64,000 nt of DNA from Chloroflexota bacterium (GTDB lineage: Bacteria > Chloroflexota > Limnocylindria > Limnocylindrales > CSP1-4), in assembly GCA_019637815.1 (NCBI GenBank), contig JAHBUZ010000009.1, positions 62,001 to 126,000 of the forward strand, given 5' to 3'. This document shows, piece by piece, positions 16,994-26,131 of the stretch. The stretch's first letter is position 1. The number at the start of each line of letters is the position of its first letter. A program made the position numbers and the translations under genes. The notes beneath the pieces were generated by a model. It saw only the letters and a list, made by a program, of their open reading frames with translations, was not told the DNA's origin and searched no databases.

Positions 16994-18028
16994 ATGAGGC
17001 GCACCCGGATGAGCCTGGCGCTGGCGAGCGCCCTGGCGCTGGCCCTGGGGACCCAGGCCGCCGCCCAGTCCCCCGCGGGATCGCCCGCGGTCGATGGTGA
17101 CTGCGAGGGCGGCTACCCGACCCGCGACATCACGCTCGTCGTGCCGTATTCCCCGGGTGGTGGCTTCGACACCTGGGCGCGGCTGATCGCGCCGTTCCTG
17201 ACGCGGCACCTGCCGAACCAGGTGAACGTCCTCGTGGAGAACCGCTCCGGCGCCGGTGGCCTGGTCGGTGTGACCGAGGTCTACGGGGCCGCGGCGGATG
17301 GCTCCACCATCGTCATCACGGAGCCGGGCATCCTGGTCACGAGCGCCATCGCTGGCACCACCATCATCGACCCGGCGCAGCTGCGGGCGATCGGCCGCGT
17401 GGCGGTCTCGCCGGAGGCCATCGTGGTCGCCGCCGGCGCGCCGTGGCAGGACATCGCCGCCGTCCAGGAGCACGCCGCGACGACCGGTTTCGTGCGCATG
17501 GCCAACGGTGGCATCGCCGCGGTCAACGTCGTCTCGTTCGACGCGCTCGGCCTGAACTGGGAGGGCGTGTTCCACGAGGGCAGCAGCGAGTCCATCCTGA
17601 GCCTCATCCGGGGTGACACGGACATCTCCATCTTCACGTACACGAGCCTGCTGGACAACATCAAGGCGGGTGACGTGCGGATGCTGGTCCTGGTGGGCAC
17701 GCAGCCCACGTCGCCCGAGCAGCCCGGCTTCGAGGAGGCCCAGGGCGTGCCCACGCTCGACGAGGTCACGGGTCAGGAGGGTCTGGGTGCCGCGCTCGAG
17801 CAGCACCGCATCATCGCCGCACCTCCCGGCACCCCCGACTGCGTGGTGGACATCCTCTCGGACGCGCTGATGGCGAGCCTCACCGACCCCGAGCTGGTGG
17901 CCCAGGCACGTGCAGCGGACCTGCTGCCGGTGCCCGTGGATGCGGCCGGCACGCAGGCCATCATCGAGAACACCGTGACGACCCTCAACGAGTACGCCGA
18001 CCTGATCCGGGAGAAGCTCTCGGAATAG
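16994..18028 (+). CDS. tctC: Tripartite tricarboxylate transporter substrate-binding protein (TctC/Bug family)
   Basis: A 344-residue secreted binding protein. AGGAGG ends 8 bases before the ATG. The signal peptide MRRTRMSLALASALALALG is cleaved near AAAQ-SPAG. Bug-family marks include DITLVVPYSPGGGFDTWAR, where the carboxylate-binding loop follows the first strand, and VENRSGAGGLVGV. These proteins bind di- or tricarboxylates or aromatic acids and hand them to TctA/TctB. Gene order here is C-A-B. In phthalate and terephthalate degraders Bug proteins serve uptake of the aromatic acid, which agrees with the neighbours but is inference. Confidence 0.93.
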   Translation: MRRTRMSLALASALALALGTQAAAQSPAGSPAVDGDCEGGYPTRDITLVVPYSPGGGFDTWARLIAPFLTRHLPNQVNVLVENRSGAGGLVGVTEVYGAAADGSTIVITEPGILVTSAIAGTTIIDPAQLRAIGRVAVSPEAIVVAAGAPWQDIAAVQEHAATTGFVRMANGGIAAVNVVSFDALGLNWEGVFHEGSSESILSLIRGDTDISIFTYTSLLDNIKAGDVRMLVLVGTQPTSPEQPGFEEAQGVPTLDEVTGQEGLGAALEQHRIIAAPPGTPDCVVDILSDALMASLTDPELVAQARAADLLPVPVDAAGTQAIIENTVTTLNEYADLIREKLSE

Positions 18029-18062
18029 CTGGTCGGAACGGCGACCACATCGCACCCAGGAG

Positions 18063-19577
18063 ATGATCGACGGACTGATCGCGGCCACCATCGAGCTGAT
18101 GGCATGGCCCGGCCCCGCGATCATGCTCGTGGGGGTGCTGGCAGGGCTCCTCGTGGGGGTCCTGCCAGGCGTCGGCGGGGCGGGCGCGACCGCCCTGCTG
18201 CTGCCGGTCACCTACGCCATGGAGCCCGTCCACGCGATCGGGTTCCTGATGGCCGTCGGCACCAGCTCCGGTCTCGGCGGCCAGATCACCTCCATCCTCG
18301 TCAACATCCCGGGCGACCCACCGAACGCCGCCACGACGCTCGATGGGTACCCCATGACCCGTCAGGGTCGGGCGGCGGAGGCGCTCGGGGCGGCCACCGC
18401 GGGCTCGGTCGTGGGTGCCGTGCTGGGCGTGGTGCTGCTGCTCGCGGTGCTGCCCATCACGCGCGAGATCGTGCTCGCGTTCTCGTACCCCGAGTTCTTC
18501 ATGATCGCGCTCAGCGGCCTGGTCATGATCGCCGCGCTCACGCGTGGCAACACGTTCAAGGGGCTGCTCTCCGCGGGTGTCGGGCTGCTCATCGCGTTCA
18601 TCGGCCTCGATCCCATCAACGGGGCGCCCCGGTTCACGTTCGGTCAGCTGTACCTGTGGGACGGCATCGACCTGACACCCGCGCTCGTGGGGCTGTTCGC
18701 CGGTGCCGAGATGCTGGCCCTCTACCAGTTCCGGGGAGACGCGTCGATCGTCCAGGTCGAGGACGGCGCGCGTCGGTCGCGCCAGCTCGACGGGGTGGTG
18801 GCCACGGTCCGTGCCTGGCGCACGGTCGTGATGAGCTCGCTCATCGGGTTCGTGGTGGGTGTCATCCCGGGCATCGGCGGCACGGTCGCCTCGTTCCTCT
18901 CATACGGCCGCGCGGCCCGCATGTCCGACCACCCGGAACGCTTCGGCAAGGGCGCCGTGGAGGGCGTCATCGCGAGCGAGACCGCCAACGACGCCGACAA
19001 GGGTGGCGCGCTGCTGCCGACGATCGCCTTCGGCATCCCCGGCGGGACCATGATGGCGGTGCTCATGGTCGGCCTGATCCTCCACGGGGTGCCGGTCGGG
19101 CCCTCGCTGATGCGCGGTGACAACCTGACCATCGTGTACGCGCTCGTCGTCGCGCTCCTGCTGCCACGCATGGTGGCCGCGCTCATCGTCCTGGCCGTCG
19201 GCGGACGGGCCGTGGCCCTCACGCGCATCCCCGGCAGCATCCTTGCGCCCATCATCTCGGTGGTCGCCATCGTGGGCGTCTATGCGGTCCGCAACTCCAT
19301 GCTGGACGTGGTGGTCGCGCTCGTCTTCTCCTACGTGGGCTATGCGATGCAGCGGCATGGGTTCTCGCGGGTCGCGCTCATCATCGCGCTGGTGCTGGGC
19401 GCGCTCGTGGAGCGGTCGTACCACCAGACGATGGCCACCTTCGGGCCCGCGGGGTTCATCAGCCGACCCATCGCGGTCGCCCTGCTGGTGCTCATCCTGC
19501 TGACGCTGTTCGGCGGTCCGCTGCTGCGGCTCGTCCGGCGCATCAAGGCCCGGGACTACGGGGGGACGCCCGCGTGA
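18063..19577 (+). CDS. tctA: Tripartite tricarboxylate transporter large permease TctA
   Basis: A 504-residue membrane protein with about 11-12 segments. The two inverted halves each carry the TctA motif: GVLPGVGGAGATALLLP near the N-terminus and GVIPGIGGTVASFLSY in the middle. GDPPNAATTLDGYPM and ANDADKGGALLPTIAFGIPGG are further family blocks. It is the ion-coupled translocation subunit. The stop overlaps the GTG of tctB by four bases. Length is normal for TctA. Confidence 0.95.
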   Translation: MIDGLIAATIELMAWPGPAIMLVGVLAGLLVGVLPGVGGAGATALLLPVTYAMEPVHAIGFLMAVGTSSGLGGQITSILVNIPGDPPNAATTLDGYPMTRQGRAAEALGAATAGSVVGAVLGVVLLLAVLPITREIVLAFSYPEFFMIALSGLVMIAALTRGNTFKGLLSAGVGLLIAFIGLDPINGAPRFTFGQLYLWDGIDLTPALVGLFAGAEMLALYQFRGDASIVQVEDGARRSRQLDGVVATVRAWRTVVMSSLIGFVVGVIPGIGGTVASFLSYGRAARMSDHPERFGKGAVEGVIASETANDADKGGALLPTIAFGIPGGTMMAVLMVGLILHGVPVGPSLMRGDNLTIVYALVVALLLPRMVAALIVLAVGGRAVALTRIPGSILAPIISVVAIVGVYAVRNSMLDVVVALVFSYVGYAMQRHGFSRVALIIALVLGALVERSYHQTMATFGPAGFISRPIAVALLVLILLTLFGGPLLRLVRRIKARDYGGTPA

Positions 19578-20188
19578 GCGTCGAGGCGCGCCCCGGACCG
19601 GGCGATGGCGCGGTCGGCTCGGGCGGGAAGAGCGAGGTCGGGCCGGGTGCCGCTGGGCCGGACCCGGTCGGATCCCGGCCGTCGATCGATCGCGAGGCGG
19701 TCGTGTTCGACCTCATCATGGTGGCGTTCGCGGCGCTCATCGTGGTGACGGCGCTGGGCATCGGACCCCGGGCCCGGGTGGTGCCGCTCGTGGTCGGCGT
19801 GCCCACGCTCCTTGGCCTGCTGTTCCTCCTCGGACGGGACCTGGGCATCCGGGTGCTCCAGCCGAGGCCGCCGTCGACCGAGACCGTCCACTCGATGGCG
19901 GAGGCGACCGATGACCTGGAGGCCGCGATGGCTGCCGCGCTCGAGGTCCCGGAGGACACGCCCGAAGCCGCCCAGGCCGCACGACGCAGCAAGATCCTGC
20001 TCGCCGGCTGGGCGATCGCCTACGTGGCCGGCGTGTTCCTCACCGACTTCCTGGTCGCCACGCCGATCGCCCTGTTCGCCATCCTCGCGGTGACCACGCG
20101 CCGGTGGCTGCTGAGTGCCATCGTGACCGCCGGCACCTGCCTGTTCCTGTACGCCGTGTTCATCATGCTGCTCAAGGTCCCCGTCTGA
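19574..20188 (+). CDS. tctB: Tripartite tricarboxylate transporter small permease TctB
   Basis: A 204-residue protein with a Gly/Pro-rich cytoplasmic N-terminus of about 40 residues and four membrane segments (AVVFDLIMVAFAALIVVTALG, VVPLVVGVPTLLGLLFLLG, ILLAGWAIAYVAGVFL and the C-terminal pair around LLSAIVTAGTCLFLYAVF). TctB is the small membrane subunit of the tripartite carriers. It is poorly conserved, and the call rests on topology, length and position directly after tctA. Confidence 0.85.
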   Translation: MSVEARPGPGDGAVGSGGKSEVGPGAAGPDPVGSRPSIDREAVVFDLIMVAFAALIVVTALGIGPRARVVPLVVGVPTLLGLLFLLGRDLGIRVLQPRPPSTETVHSMAEATDDLEAAMAAALEVPEDTPEAAQAARRSKILLAGWAIAYVAGVFLTDFLVATPIALFAILAVTTRRWLLSAIVTAGTCLFLYAVFIMLLKVPV

Positions 20189-20223
20189 CGGGGGTCGGTC
20201 CCCACCACGAGAGGTCCGCATCG

Positions 20224-21207
20224 ATGCTTCGGATGTCCATCGCCACGTCCCGCTCCGACCGGGTCGCTGCCCTGCATGACGGGCGCATCCGTCCCGAGGG
20301 CCTCGACATCACGTGGCTGCCCCTCAACGTGGAGCAGATCTTCTGGCGCATGAGCCGCCACATGGAGTTCGACGCGTCCGAGTTCTCGATGTCCGGTTAC
20401 ATGATCAAGCGGAGCCGGGGCGATGACACCCTCGTCGCGATCCCGGTGTTCCTGTCGCGCTCGTTCCGTCACTCCATGATCTACGTGAGCGCGGCATCGG
20501 GCATCACGCGCCCCGAGGAGCTCGTGGGTCGACGTGTGGGCCTGCCGGAGTACCAGATGACGGCGGCCGTCTGGGCCCGGGGCATCCTCGAGGACGACCA
20601 CGGCGTGCGCAGCCAGGACGTGGAGTGGATCCAGGGTGGCCTCGAGCAGCCGGGTCGTCGACCGTTCGAGCCGGTGTCACCGCCGGGCATCCGGCTGTCA
20701 TTCGCGCCGGATGGCGAGACGCTCGCGGGGATGCTCGCGGAGGGCCGCATCGATGCGCTGCTGAGCCCTCGGACGCCGAGCAGCTACCTGCGCGCCGATG
20801 GCCGTGTCCGGCGGCTGTTCCCCGACACCTGGGCGGCCGAGCGTGACTACTACGCGCGCACGCGCATCTTCCCGATCATGCACCTCGTGGTGGTCAAGCG
20901 GGAGATCGTCGACCGGTTCCCATGGGTGCTCCAGACGCTCGCCAACGCGTTCGGGGAGGCGCGGCGCATCGCGATGGCGGATCTCCGGGAGACCGTGGCG
21001 CTGCCCATCATGCTGCCGTTCCTGGTCCAGCACTGGGAGGAGACCGCGGCGCTCATGGGCGAGGACTTCTGGCCCTACGGCGTCGACGCCAACCGGCCGA
21101 CGCTGGAGGCGTTCGCCCGCTATCTGCACCGCCAGGGCCTGGTCGAGCAAGAGCCCGTCATCGACGAGCTGTTCCCCGCCAGCACCATCACCACCTCGCG
21201 CATCTGA
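20224..21207 (+). CDS. Pht5-like (4,5-dihydroxyphthalate decarboxylase family) protein, copy 2
   Basis: A 327-residue relative of the 8226 gene. I chose the ATG at 20224, after a GAGAGG site, because the family start (LRMSIATSRSDRVAALHDG) follows at once. Shared marks are FDASEFSMSGYMI, AIPVFLSRSFRHSMIYV, GLPEYQMTAAVWARGIL and FWPYGVDANRPTLEAF. There is no signal peptide, so it should stay in the cytoplasm even though it closes a transporter operon. Automatic annotation would call it an ABC binding protein, but neither a lipobox nor a signal sequence supports that. Confidence 0.75.
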   Translation: MLRMSIATSRSDRVAALHDGRIRPEGLDITWLPLNVEQIFWRMSRHMEFDASEFSMSGYMIKRSRGDDTLVAIPVFLSRSFRHSMIYVSAASGITRPEELVGRRVGLPEYQMTAAVWARGILEDDHGVRSQDVEWIQGGLEQPGRRPFEPVSPPGIRLSFAPDGETLAGMLAEGRIDALLSPRTPSSYLRADGRVRRLFPDTWAAERDYYARTRIFPIMHLVVVKREIVDRFPWVLQTLANAFGEARRIAMADLRETVALPIMLPFLVQHWEETAALMGEDFWPYGVDANRPTLEAFARYLHRQGLVEQEPVIDELFPASTITTSRI

Positions 21208-21236
21208 GCAGTGCCCGCGAGCGGTCCGCCCGCGCG

Positions 21237-21275
21237 CAAGCCGCCCGCCCGCAAGCCGCCCACCCGCAGGCCTGC
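21237..21275 (+). repeat. Short 14-bp tandem repeat between converging genes
   Basis: GCAAGCCGCCC occurs at 21237 and again 14 bases later, with a decayed third copy (CGCAGGCCTGCC) after that. The repeat fills the gap between the converging Pht5-like and luciferase-like genes. No T-rich terminator is evident. Confidence 0.4.
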
Positions 21276-21311
21276 CGGTGATGTCTCCTGGGGCTCGTGC
21301 CGGCCGCGCGC

Positions 21312-22262
21312 TCAGCCGGTCGCGGCGAGCTCCGCGGACCGCTGGCGCCAGGGCACGATCACCTCGCGCTGGATCCGCTCCGCGTAGCGCAGGATGCCGT
21401 CCGGATCGACGGGGTCGAACACGAGGATGACCTCGTCCGCGCCGGTCCGTTCGTACTCCAGGAGACCCTCGATCATCTGGTCGGGTGTGCCGCACAGGCT
21501 GAAGATCTCGTCGGGCTGCTCCTCGATGCGCATCCGGACGCGCATCCCCAGGTAGGGCTTGGGCCGTCCGTTTGCGGCGGCGCGTGCCAGGACATCGGGC
21601 CAGGTGGCGGCAAAGCGCTCGGGCGCCCAGCGCGCCCCGTAGTAGCCGTCCGTGGTCACGCCCACGCGCGCCATGGCCCGGTCGCTGCGGCCACCCGTGA
21701 GGATGGGGATGTCCGCGCCGCGTGGTGGCAGGGGCCGGAACGTGTAGTCCCGCAGCTGGTGGAACTCGCCCTCGAAGGGCTCGGTACGGCCGCCCCACAG
21801 GTGGCGCATCAGCGCGATCGACTCATCCAGATAGCGACCCCGGACCTTGAACCGGTCGCCCTTGCCCAGGTTCTGGTACTCGCTGATGTCCTCGATGTCG
21901 CCCACGCCGACGCCCACCACCACACGACCGCCGGTGAGCGTATCGAGGGTCGCGATCTCCTTCGCGAACTGGGGCGCATCACGCATGGGCGGCACGGCCA
22001 CGCCGAGCCCGAGCCGGACCCGCTCGTGGCGTGCACCCAGGTACATCAGCGAGAGCATCGCCTCGAGGATCCACTCGTGCTCGTCGATGTTGTGCTGGAG
22101 GAACCACTCGCCGCCTTCGCCCTCGCCGGTCCGACCGATCATGAGATGGTCCGCGACCCAGAGGCTGGTCCAGCCGTATCGGTTCGCCGCCTCCGCCGAG
22201 GCGTCCATGCCCTCTGCAGAGGCACCCTCGCGGTTGTTCTGGATGGCCAGGCCGATGTCCAT
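21312..22262 (-). CDS. LLM-class flavin/F420-dependent oxidoreductase, first
   Basis: A 316-residue TIM-barrel oxidoreductase of the bacterial luciferase-like group. Marks are TSLWVADHL (about 32-40), GLGVAVPPMRDAPQFAKEIATLD, TGGRVVVGVGVGD and RPLPPRGADIPILTGG. Members use FMNH2 (monooxygenases) or F420 (dehydrogenases or reductases). Ribosome binding site GGAGGATC lies just upstream of the ATG. It is followed on the genome by a paralogue at 24744 with the same layout, so the pair may act on related substrates. Confidence 0.88.
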   Translation of the reverse strand: MDIGLAIQNNREGASAEGMDASAEAANRYGWTSLWVADHLMIGRTGEGEGGEWFLQHNIDEHEWILEAMLSLMYLGARHERVRLGLGVAVPPMRDAPQFAKEIATLDTLTGGRVVVGVGVGDIEDISEYQNLGKGDRFKVRGRYLDESIALMRHLWGGRTEPFEGEFHQLRDYTFRPLPPRGADIPILTGGRSDRAMARVGVTTDGYYGARWAPERFAATWPDVLARAAANGRPKPYLGMRVRMRIEEQPDEIFSLCGTPDQMIEGLLEYERTGADEVILVFDPVDPDGILRYAERIQREVIVPWRQRSAELAATG

Positions 22263-22334
22263 GCGTGATCCTCCGGTCTCGGGTGTCGGTGGTGGTCGGG
22301 TGACCGGCTCGGATGGTCGGTCGATGCCCCGGGG

Positions 22335-23354
22335 TCAGGCGGCGTCCCAGTCGATGGTGCTCGGCGCGAACAGGTCGTCGACCGGGATGGGTGCCGGGAT
22401 GAGTCCCTGCTCGTGCGAGGAGCGCACGATGCGTTCGAGGGTCGAGCGGTTGGCCTTCAGGCCGTACGGGAACGGATCCGGCCCGAACCAGCTGCGCACC
22501 TGGTCGAGGAAGTCCCAGCGGAAGACGAGGCTCAGCGGCACCTCCTCCATGAGGTCCGCCTCCACGTGTCGCTTGGCCTCCAGGAACGCCTTGTACAGGT
22601 TGAGCGCGACCCAGGGGTGGCGGCGATGCAGCTCGCCGCGGATCACGTACGTGTGGTTGATGGGGATGTAGCCGTGGGTGTCGAAGAAGCGGCGCCCCTC
22701 CGTGATGCCGTCGCCAAAGACGGGGCCGATGCCGCTCCAGTCGCCCTGGCGATGCGAGCCCTTGGAGCGTTCGATGACGTTGCTGGCGCCGGCGCTGCGG
22801 TTGGGCCGCACGAGGGCGGCGTCCAGCTCGCCCGCGAGGAGCATCGAGGCGAGGCTCCGGTCAGGCGGGATGAAGTCCAGCCGGATGCCCTCGGGGGCCT
22901 GGAAGCCGGTCGCGCCCGCGTGGCTCAGCTCCTCCGTGCGCTCCATGAACCAGTGGATCTCGGTCGGATGCACCCCGAAGTCGTGCTGGAGGACGGTCCG
23001 CAGCCAGAGCGCCGCGGTCTGCTGGTATTCCGGGACACCGACCCGCCGACCCCGCAGGTCCGCCGGGCTGCCGATGACCTCCATGCGCCCGTCCAGCTCG
23101 ATCTGGAAGAAGCGTCGTGACGGGAAGGCCGGGATGGCCACGAGGTCGCTGCCCCGGCTCTTCGCGACGAGCAGCGAGGAGATGGACATCTCGGACACAT
23201 CGAAGTCGCCGAAGCGGAGCTGGCGCCAGAAGGTCTCACCGGGATGGGACAGGGTGGGGACCAGGGTGATGCCGTCCGGACGGACGACATCGTCCACGAG
23301 GGGCCGGACCCGCTCGTTGATGCGGGTCGCGAAGGAGAGGGTCAGCCGTTCCAT
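22335..23354 (-). CDS. Pht5-like (4,5-dihydroxyphthalate decarboxylase family) protein, copy 3
   Basis: A 339-residue, more distant relative of the 8226 and 20224 genes. Shared features are FGDFDVSEMSISSLL, AIPAFPSRRFF, GVPEYQQTAALWLRTVL and PFPYGLKANRSTLERIV. No signal peptide is present. It lies between a luciferase-like gene and an MmgE/PrpD gene on the minus strand. Three copies in 15 kb, each beside different enzymes, suggest substrate-specialised enzymes rather than transport proteins. The precise reaction is unknown. Confidence 0.75.
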   Translation of the reverse strand: MERLTLSFATRINERVRPLVDDVVRPDGITLVPTLSHPGETFWRQLRFGDFDVSEMSISSLLVAKSRGSDLVAIPAFPSRRFFQIELDGRMEVIGSPADLRGRRVGVPEYQQTAALWLRTVLQHDFGVHPTEIHWFMERTEELSHAGATGFQAPEGIRLDFIPPDRSLASMLLAGELDAALVRPNRSAGASNVIERSKGSHRQGDWSGIGPVFGDGITEGRRFFDTHGYIPINHTYVIRGELHRRHPWVALNLYKAFLEAKRHVEADLMEEVPLSLVFRWDFLDQVRSWFGPDPFPYGLKANRSTLERIVRSSHEQGLIPAPIPVDDLFAPSTIDWDAA

Positions 23355-23391
23355 GGGTCGAGGGCGCCTCCGGAGGTGGGATCGAGTGCCG

Positions 23392-24747
23392 TCATGGGCG
23401 TGGAATGGGCGATGTGAGCGCGGTCACGAGATCGCTGCCGGACGGCGTGCCAGGCAGCGCGTGGATGGCGGCGAGGATGCGGTCCGCGTCGAGCGAGGTG
23501 CCGGCGGTGGCCCGGCGGAGCTTGGCGATGAGGTCATCCGCGGTCAGCGGGCGCACGGGGTCGCCGGAGGGCAGGTCGATGCGCCGCTCCACGGCGCTGC
23601 CGTCCCGGAGCGCCAGCGTCACCCGCGCCGCCGCCAGCGGCAGGTCATCGTCCTGGTGGACGGCCACGCGATGCGTGGCGAACCCGCCGACGAGGGGGTC
23701 ATCGAGCCGGGCGGGCGCCGTCTGCTCCACCCAGCACTCCCCGTCGGCGAGGCACACGGCGACGATCCAGCGCGCGGACTGGAGGGCCTCCAGCTGGGTC
23801 CCCCAGCCGTGGCTCGCGTTGAGCGAGTACGCACGCGGCGGCAGGTCGACGCGCACCCGCTCGATGACGTCCAGGGCCGGCATCGCACCGAGCACCAGTG
23901 CCGTCCTCGCCTCCAGCGTGGCCGCGATGACCGACTGGAGCGAGCTTGCCGCGGGCCAGCGCCGGAGGGCGATGTCGAGCATGGACCAGCGTGTGCCCAG
24001 CCCCTCGGTCAGGCGTCCTGGTGTGCCGCCACCCACGTACGCGGGCAGCAGGCCACCGCGGGGTGTCGTCAGCGCATCGAGCGCAGCGGGGATCCCGTCC
24101 GCGGCGAGCGTCCCCGCGAGCAGCCCGGAGAGCGCGCCACGTGCCTGGTGGACCTTGACACCGGGCGTGCCGAGCGCCGCGAACGTGCCCGCTGCCTGGC
24201 TCACGGCATGGCCGAACGCGTGACGCACACCGCTGACGTCGAGACGCCGGGCCCGTGCCACGGCCGCCGCGGCACCCACCGCACCGGCGATGCCCGGGTT
24301 GTGCCAGCCGCGTGTCCGGTGTGTCTCCCCATCGAGCGCCTCCGCGACCCGGACGGTCACCTCGCAGCCGGCGACGATCGCGGTCAGGACGTCGGCGCCA
24401 CCGGTGTCATGGGCCACCGCCAGCACTGCCGGGACCACCTCGGGGGTCACATGCGTGAGCGTCGGGCGGTGCACGTCGCACACCGTCGCGGCGGTCACCT
24501 GGAACCCGTTGAGGAACGCGGCACCTGCCGGGGACAGCGACCGACCACCGATGACGACCGTGCTACCGCCGCCGAAGAGGGCACCCGCCAGCCGCTCCAC
24601 GACGGGCGTCTCCTCGGTCCCCCGACCGGCGATGGCGCTCGCGATGGCATCCAGCAACACAGCGCGCCCGGCCGCCGCGACCTGCGCTGGCACCTCCTCG
24701 ACCCCCAGACCCGCGACGAAGCGGGCGAGCTCCTCGTCCGGGCTCAC
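23392..24747 (-). CDS. MmgE/PrpD family protein
   Basis: A 451-residue protein of the 2-methylcitrate dehydratase/aconitate decarboxylase/iminodisuccinate epimerase superfamily: LLDAIASAIAGRGTEETPVV, AAFLNGFQVTAATVCDVH, HNPGIAGAVGAAAAVARARRLD, and a second domain with LPPRAYSLNASHGWGTQLEA. Members act on small di- or tricarboxylates by dehydration, decarboxylation or epimerisation. The GTG start shares GTGA with the stop of the luciferase-like gene upstream, so the two are co-translated. The substrate cannot be assigned. Confidence 0.88.
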   Translation of the reverse strand: MSPDEELARFVAGLGVEEVPAQVAAAGRAVLLDAIASAIAGRGTEETPVVERLAGALFGGGSTVVIGGRSLSPAGAAFLNGFQVTAATVCDVHRPTLTHVTPEVVPAVLAVAHDTGGADVLTAIVAGCEVTVRVAEALDGETHRTRGWHNPGIAGAVGAAAAVARARRLDVSGVRHAFGHAVSQAAGTFAALGTPGVKVHQARGALSGLLAGTLAADGIPAALDALTTPRGGLLPAYVGGGTPGRLTEGLGTRWSMLDIALRRWPAASSLQSVIAATLEARTALVLGAMPALDVIERVRVDLPPRAYSLNASHGWGTQLEALQSARWIVAVCLADGECWVEQTAPARLDDPLVGGFATHRVAVHQDDDLPLAAARVTLALRDGSAVERRIDLPSGDPVRPLTADDLIAKLRRATAGTSLDADRILAAIHALPGTPSGSDLVTALTSPIPRP

Positions 24748-25679
24748 ATCGCGTACTGCTCGCGGGTGGCGTCCGCCAGCTCCCGCTTCGCGGTGCGATA
24801 GGGGACCACGACCTCCCGCTCGAACCGGCGCGCGGCGGCACGAAGGTCATCGGGTGTCGTCGCGGCGAGCACGACCACCAGCTCGGACACGCCGAGCTCG
24901 TCGAACGCTTGGAGATCCGCGGCCATGGAGCGTGCCGACCCGCACAGGCTGTAGACCGACCCGGCCGGCTGGTCGAACCTGACCCGGCTCCGGATGGAGA
25001 TGACGGGTCGTGGCCGACCCGCCGAGCGTGCGGTCTCGATCAGGAGCGGCAGTCGAGCGCGCAGGTCGGCCGGCCCGGTCTGGCTCGCGTGGTAGCCGTC
25101 CGCGAGGGATGCGGCGCGGATCACCGCCCGGTCGGAGCGGCCACCGGACCAGATCGGGAGCCGCTCCCCCTGGATCGGCAGCGGCTGGAAGGTGTAGTCC
25201 CGGAGCTCATGGAAGCGCCCCACGAAGGGCTCGGTACGCCCGCCCCACAGGTGACGCCAGAGCGCGATCGACTCATCCAGATAGGCGCCCCGGACATCCA
25301 TCCGCTCGGCTCGGCCGAGGTTGGCCCACTCGGGCAGGTCGCTCCGGTCGCCGACCCCGACACCGACCGTGAGCCGGCCGCCGGACAGCACGTCGATGGT
25401 CGCGATCTCCTTGGCGAGCTGGGGCGCGTCGCGCATGGCGGGGATGATCACGCTGGTGCCGATGCGCAGGTCCGGATGCCGTCCCGCGACCCACGCGAGC
25501 GTCGTCAGGCACTCCAGCATCCAGCCGTACTCGCGCGCCTCCTCCCCGGGCGGCACGAGCAGGTGATCGGTCGTCCAGAGGCTGGACCAGCCGAGCTCCC
25601 GGGCGATCCCCGCCGCGGCATCGAGGCTGTCCGGCCCGGCGCCGTCGCCCATGCTCGGCAGGATGAGCCCGATGCGCAT
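24744..25679 (-). CDS. LLM-class flavin/F420-dependent oxidoreductase, second
   Basis: A 311-residue relative of the gene at 21312. The start is the ATG at 25679, because GGAGGT lies just upstream and the barrel's first strand (MRIGLILPSMGDG) follows. It has SSLWTTDHLL, VIIPAMRDAPQLAKEIATIDVLSGGR and QPLPIQGERLPIWSGGRSDR. It heads a two-gene unit with the MmgE/PrpD gene. A palindrome of the importer-promoter type lies 15 bases upstream of the start. Confidence 0.88.
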   Translation of the reverse strand: MRIGLILPSMGDGAGPDSLDAAAGIARELGWSSLWTTDHLLVPPGEEAREYGWMLECLTTLAWVAGRHPDLRIGTSVIIPAMRDAPQLAKEIATIDVLSGGRLTVGVGVGDRSDLPEWANLGRAERMDVRGAYLDESIALWRHLWGGRTEPFVGRFHELRDYTFQPLPIQGERLPIWSGGRSDRAVIRAASLADGYHASQTGPADLRARLPLLIETARSAGRPRPVISIRSRVRFDQPAGSVYSLCGSARSMAADLQAFDELGVSELVVVLAATTPDDLRAAARRFEREVVVPYRTAKRELADATREQYAM

Positions 25680-25693
25680 GCGACCTCCGGGAT

Positions 25694-25727
25694 GCAACGA
25701 TCGTTCCAGTCATGTACTGACCATGAC
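25694..25727 (-). promoter_or_regulatory. Operator-like palindrome and second inverted repeat upstream of the luciferase-like/MmgE operon
   Basis: GCAACGATCGTTCC (25694-25707; read on the coding strand GGAACGATCGTTGC) fits the GSAAC-N4-GTTSC pattern of the importer promoters. Next to it the arms GTCATG (25709-25714) and CATGAC (25722-25727) form another dyad. No clear -35 box adjoins, so the role is less certain than at the importer operons. Confidence 0.45.
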
Positions 25728-26041
25728 ATCGACCGTTGCAGGATGATAGCGGATCGGATGTGCTGGCGCGCGATCGACAGGGCGCATGTCGACCGGCGAT
25801 GTGGCCGTCCGTGAGGAGCCTGGACCCGGCCATCGGCACCGGGGCGAGCCGCGTGGCGACACGGACATCCCCCGAGCGACCGGGATCGGTCGTGGTGTGG
25901 ATGGACGACCGCCTCGTCCATGCCCTCGCGGAGCCGCGTGTTGGACGGACCCGTACGCACCGCGCTCTCCGCGCTCTCCGCGCTCGGATCACCCTGGCCG
26001 CGAACCGTGCCAGCGCTGGCACGGCGGCCGGTCGCATGGCT
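25728..26041. other. Noncoding stretch upstream of the HTH gene
   Basis: No convincing gene lies between the divergent luciferase-like gene and the HTH gene. Open frames here have shadow-like arginine-rich translations. A short CCGCGCTCT triplication occurs around 25964-25988. The rest shows no recognisable structure before the 18-bp repeats at 26042. Confidence 0.5.
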
Positions 26042-26095
26042 GCGGTCGATCCGGGATGAGCGGTCGGTCCGCGATGAGCGGTCGATCCGCGATAA
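26042..26095 (+). repeat. Three tandem 18-bp repeats upstream of the HTH gene
   Basis: Three head-to-tail copies of an 18-mer, GCGGTCGATCCGCGATGA with one or two changes each, run from 26042 to 26095 and end 36 bases before the start codon at 26132. Direct repeats at this position often bind the downstream repressor or a related factor. Confidence 0.7.
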
Positions 26096-26131
26096 GGCGC
26101 GCGTAACGGCCGATGTCCACCATGCCCCGGC

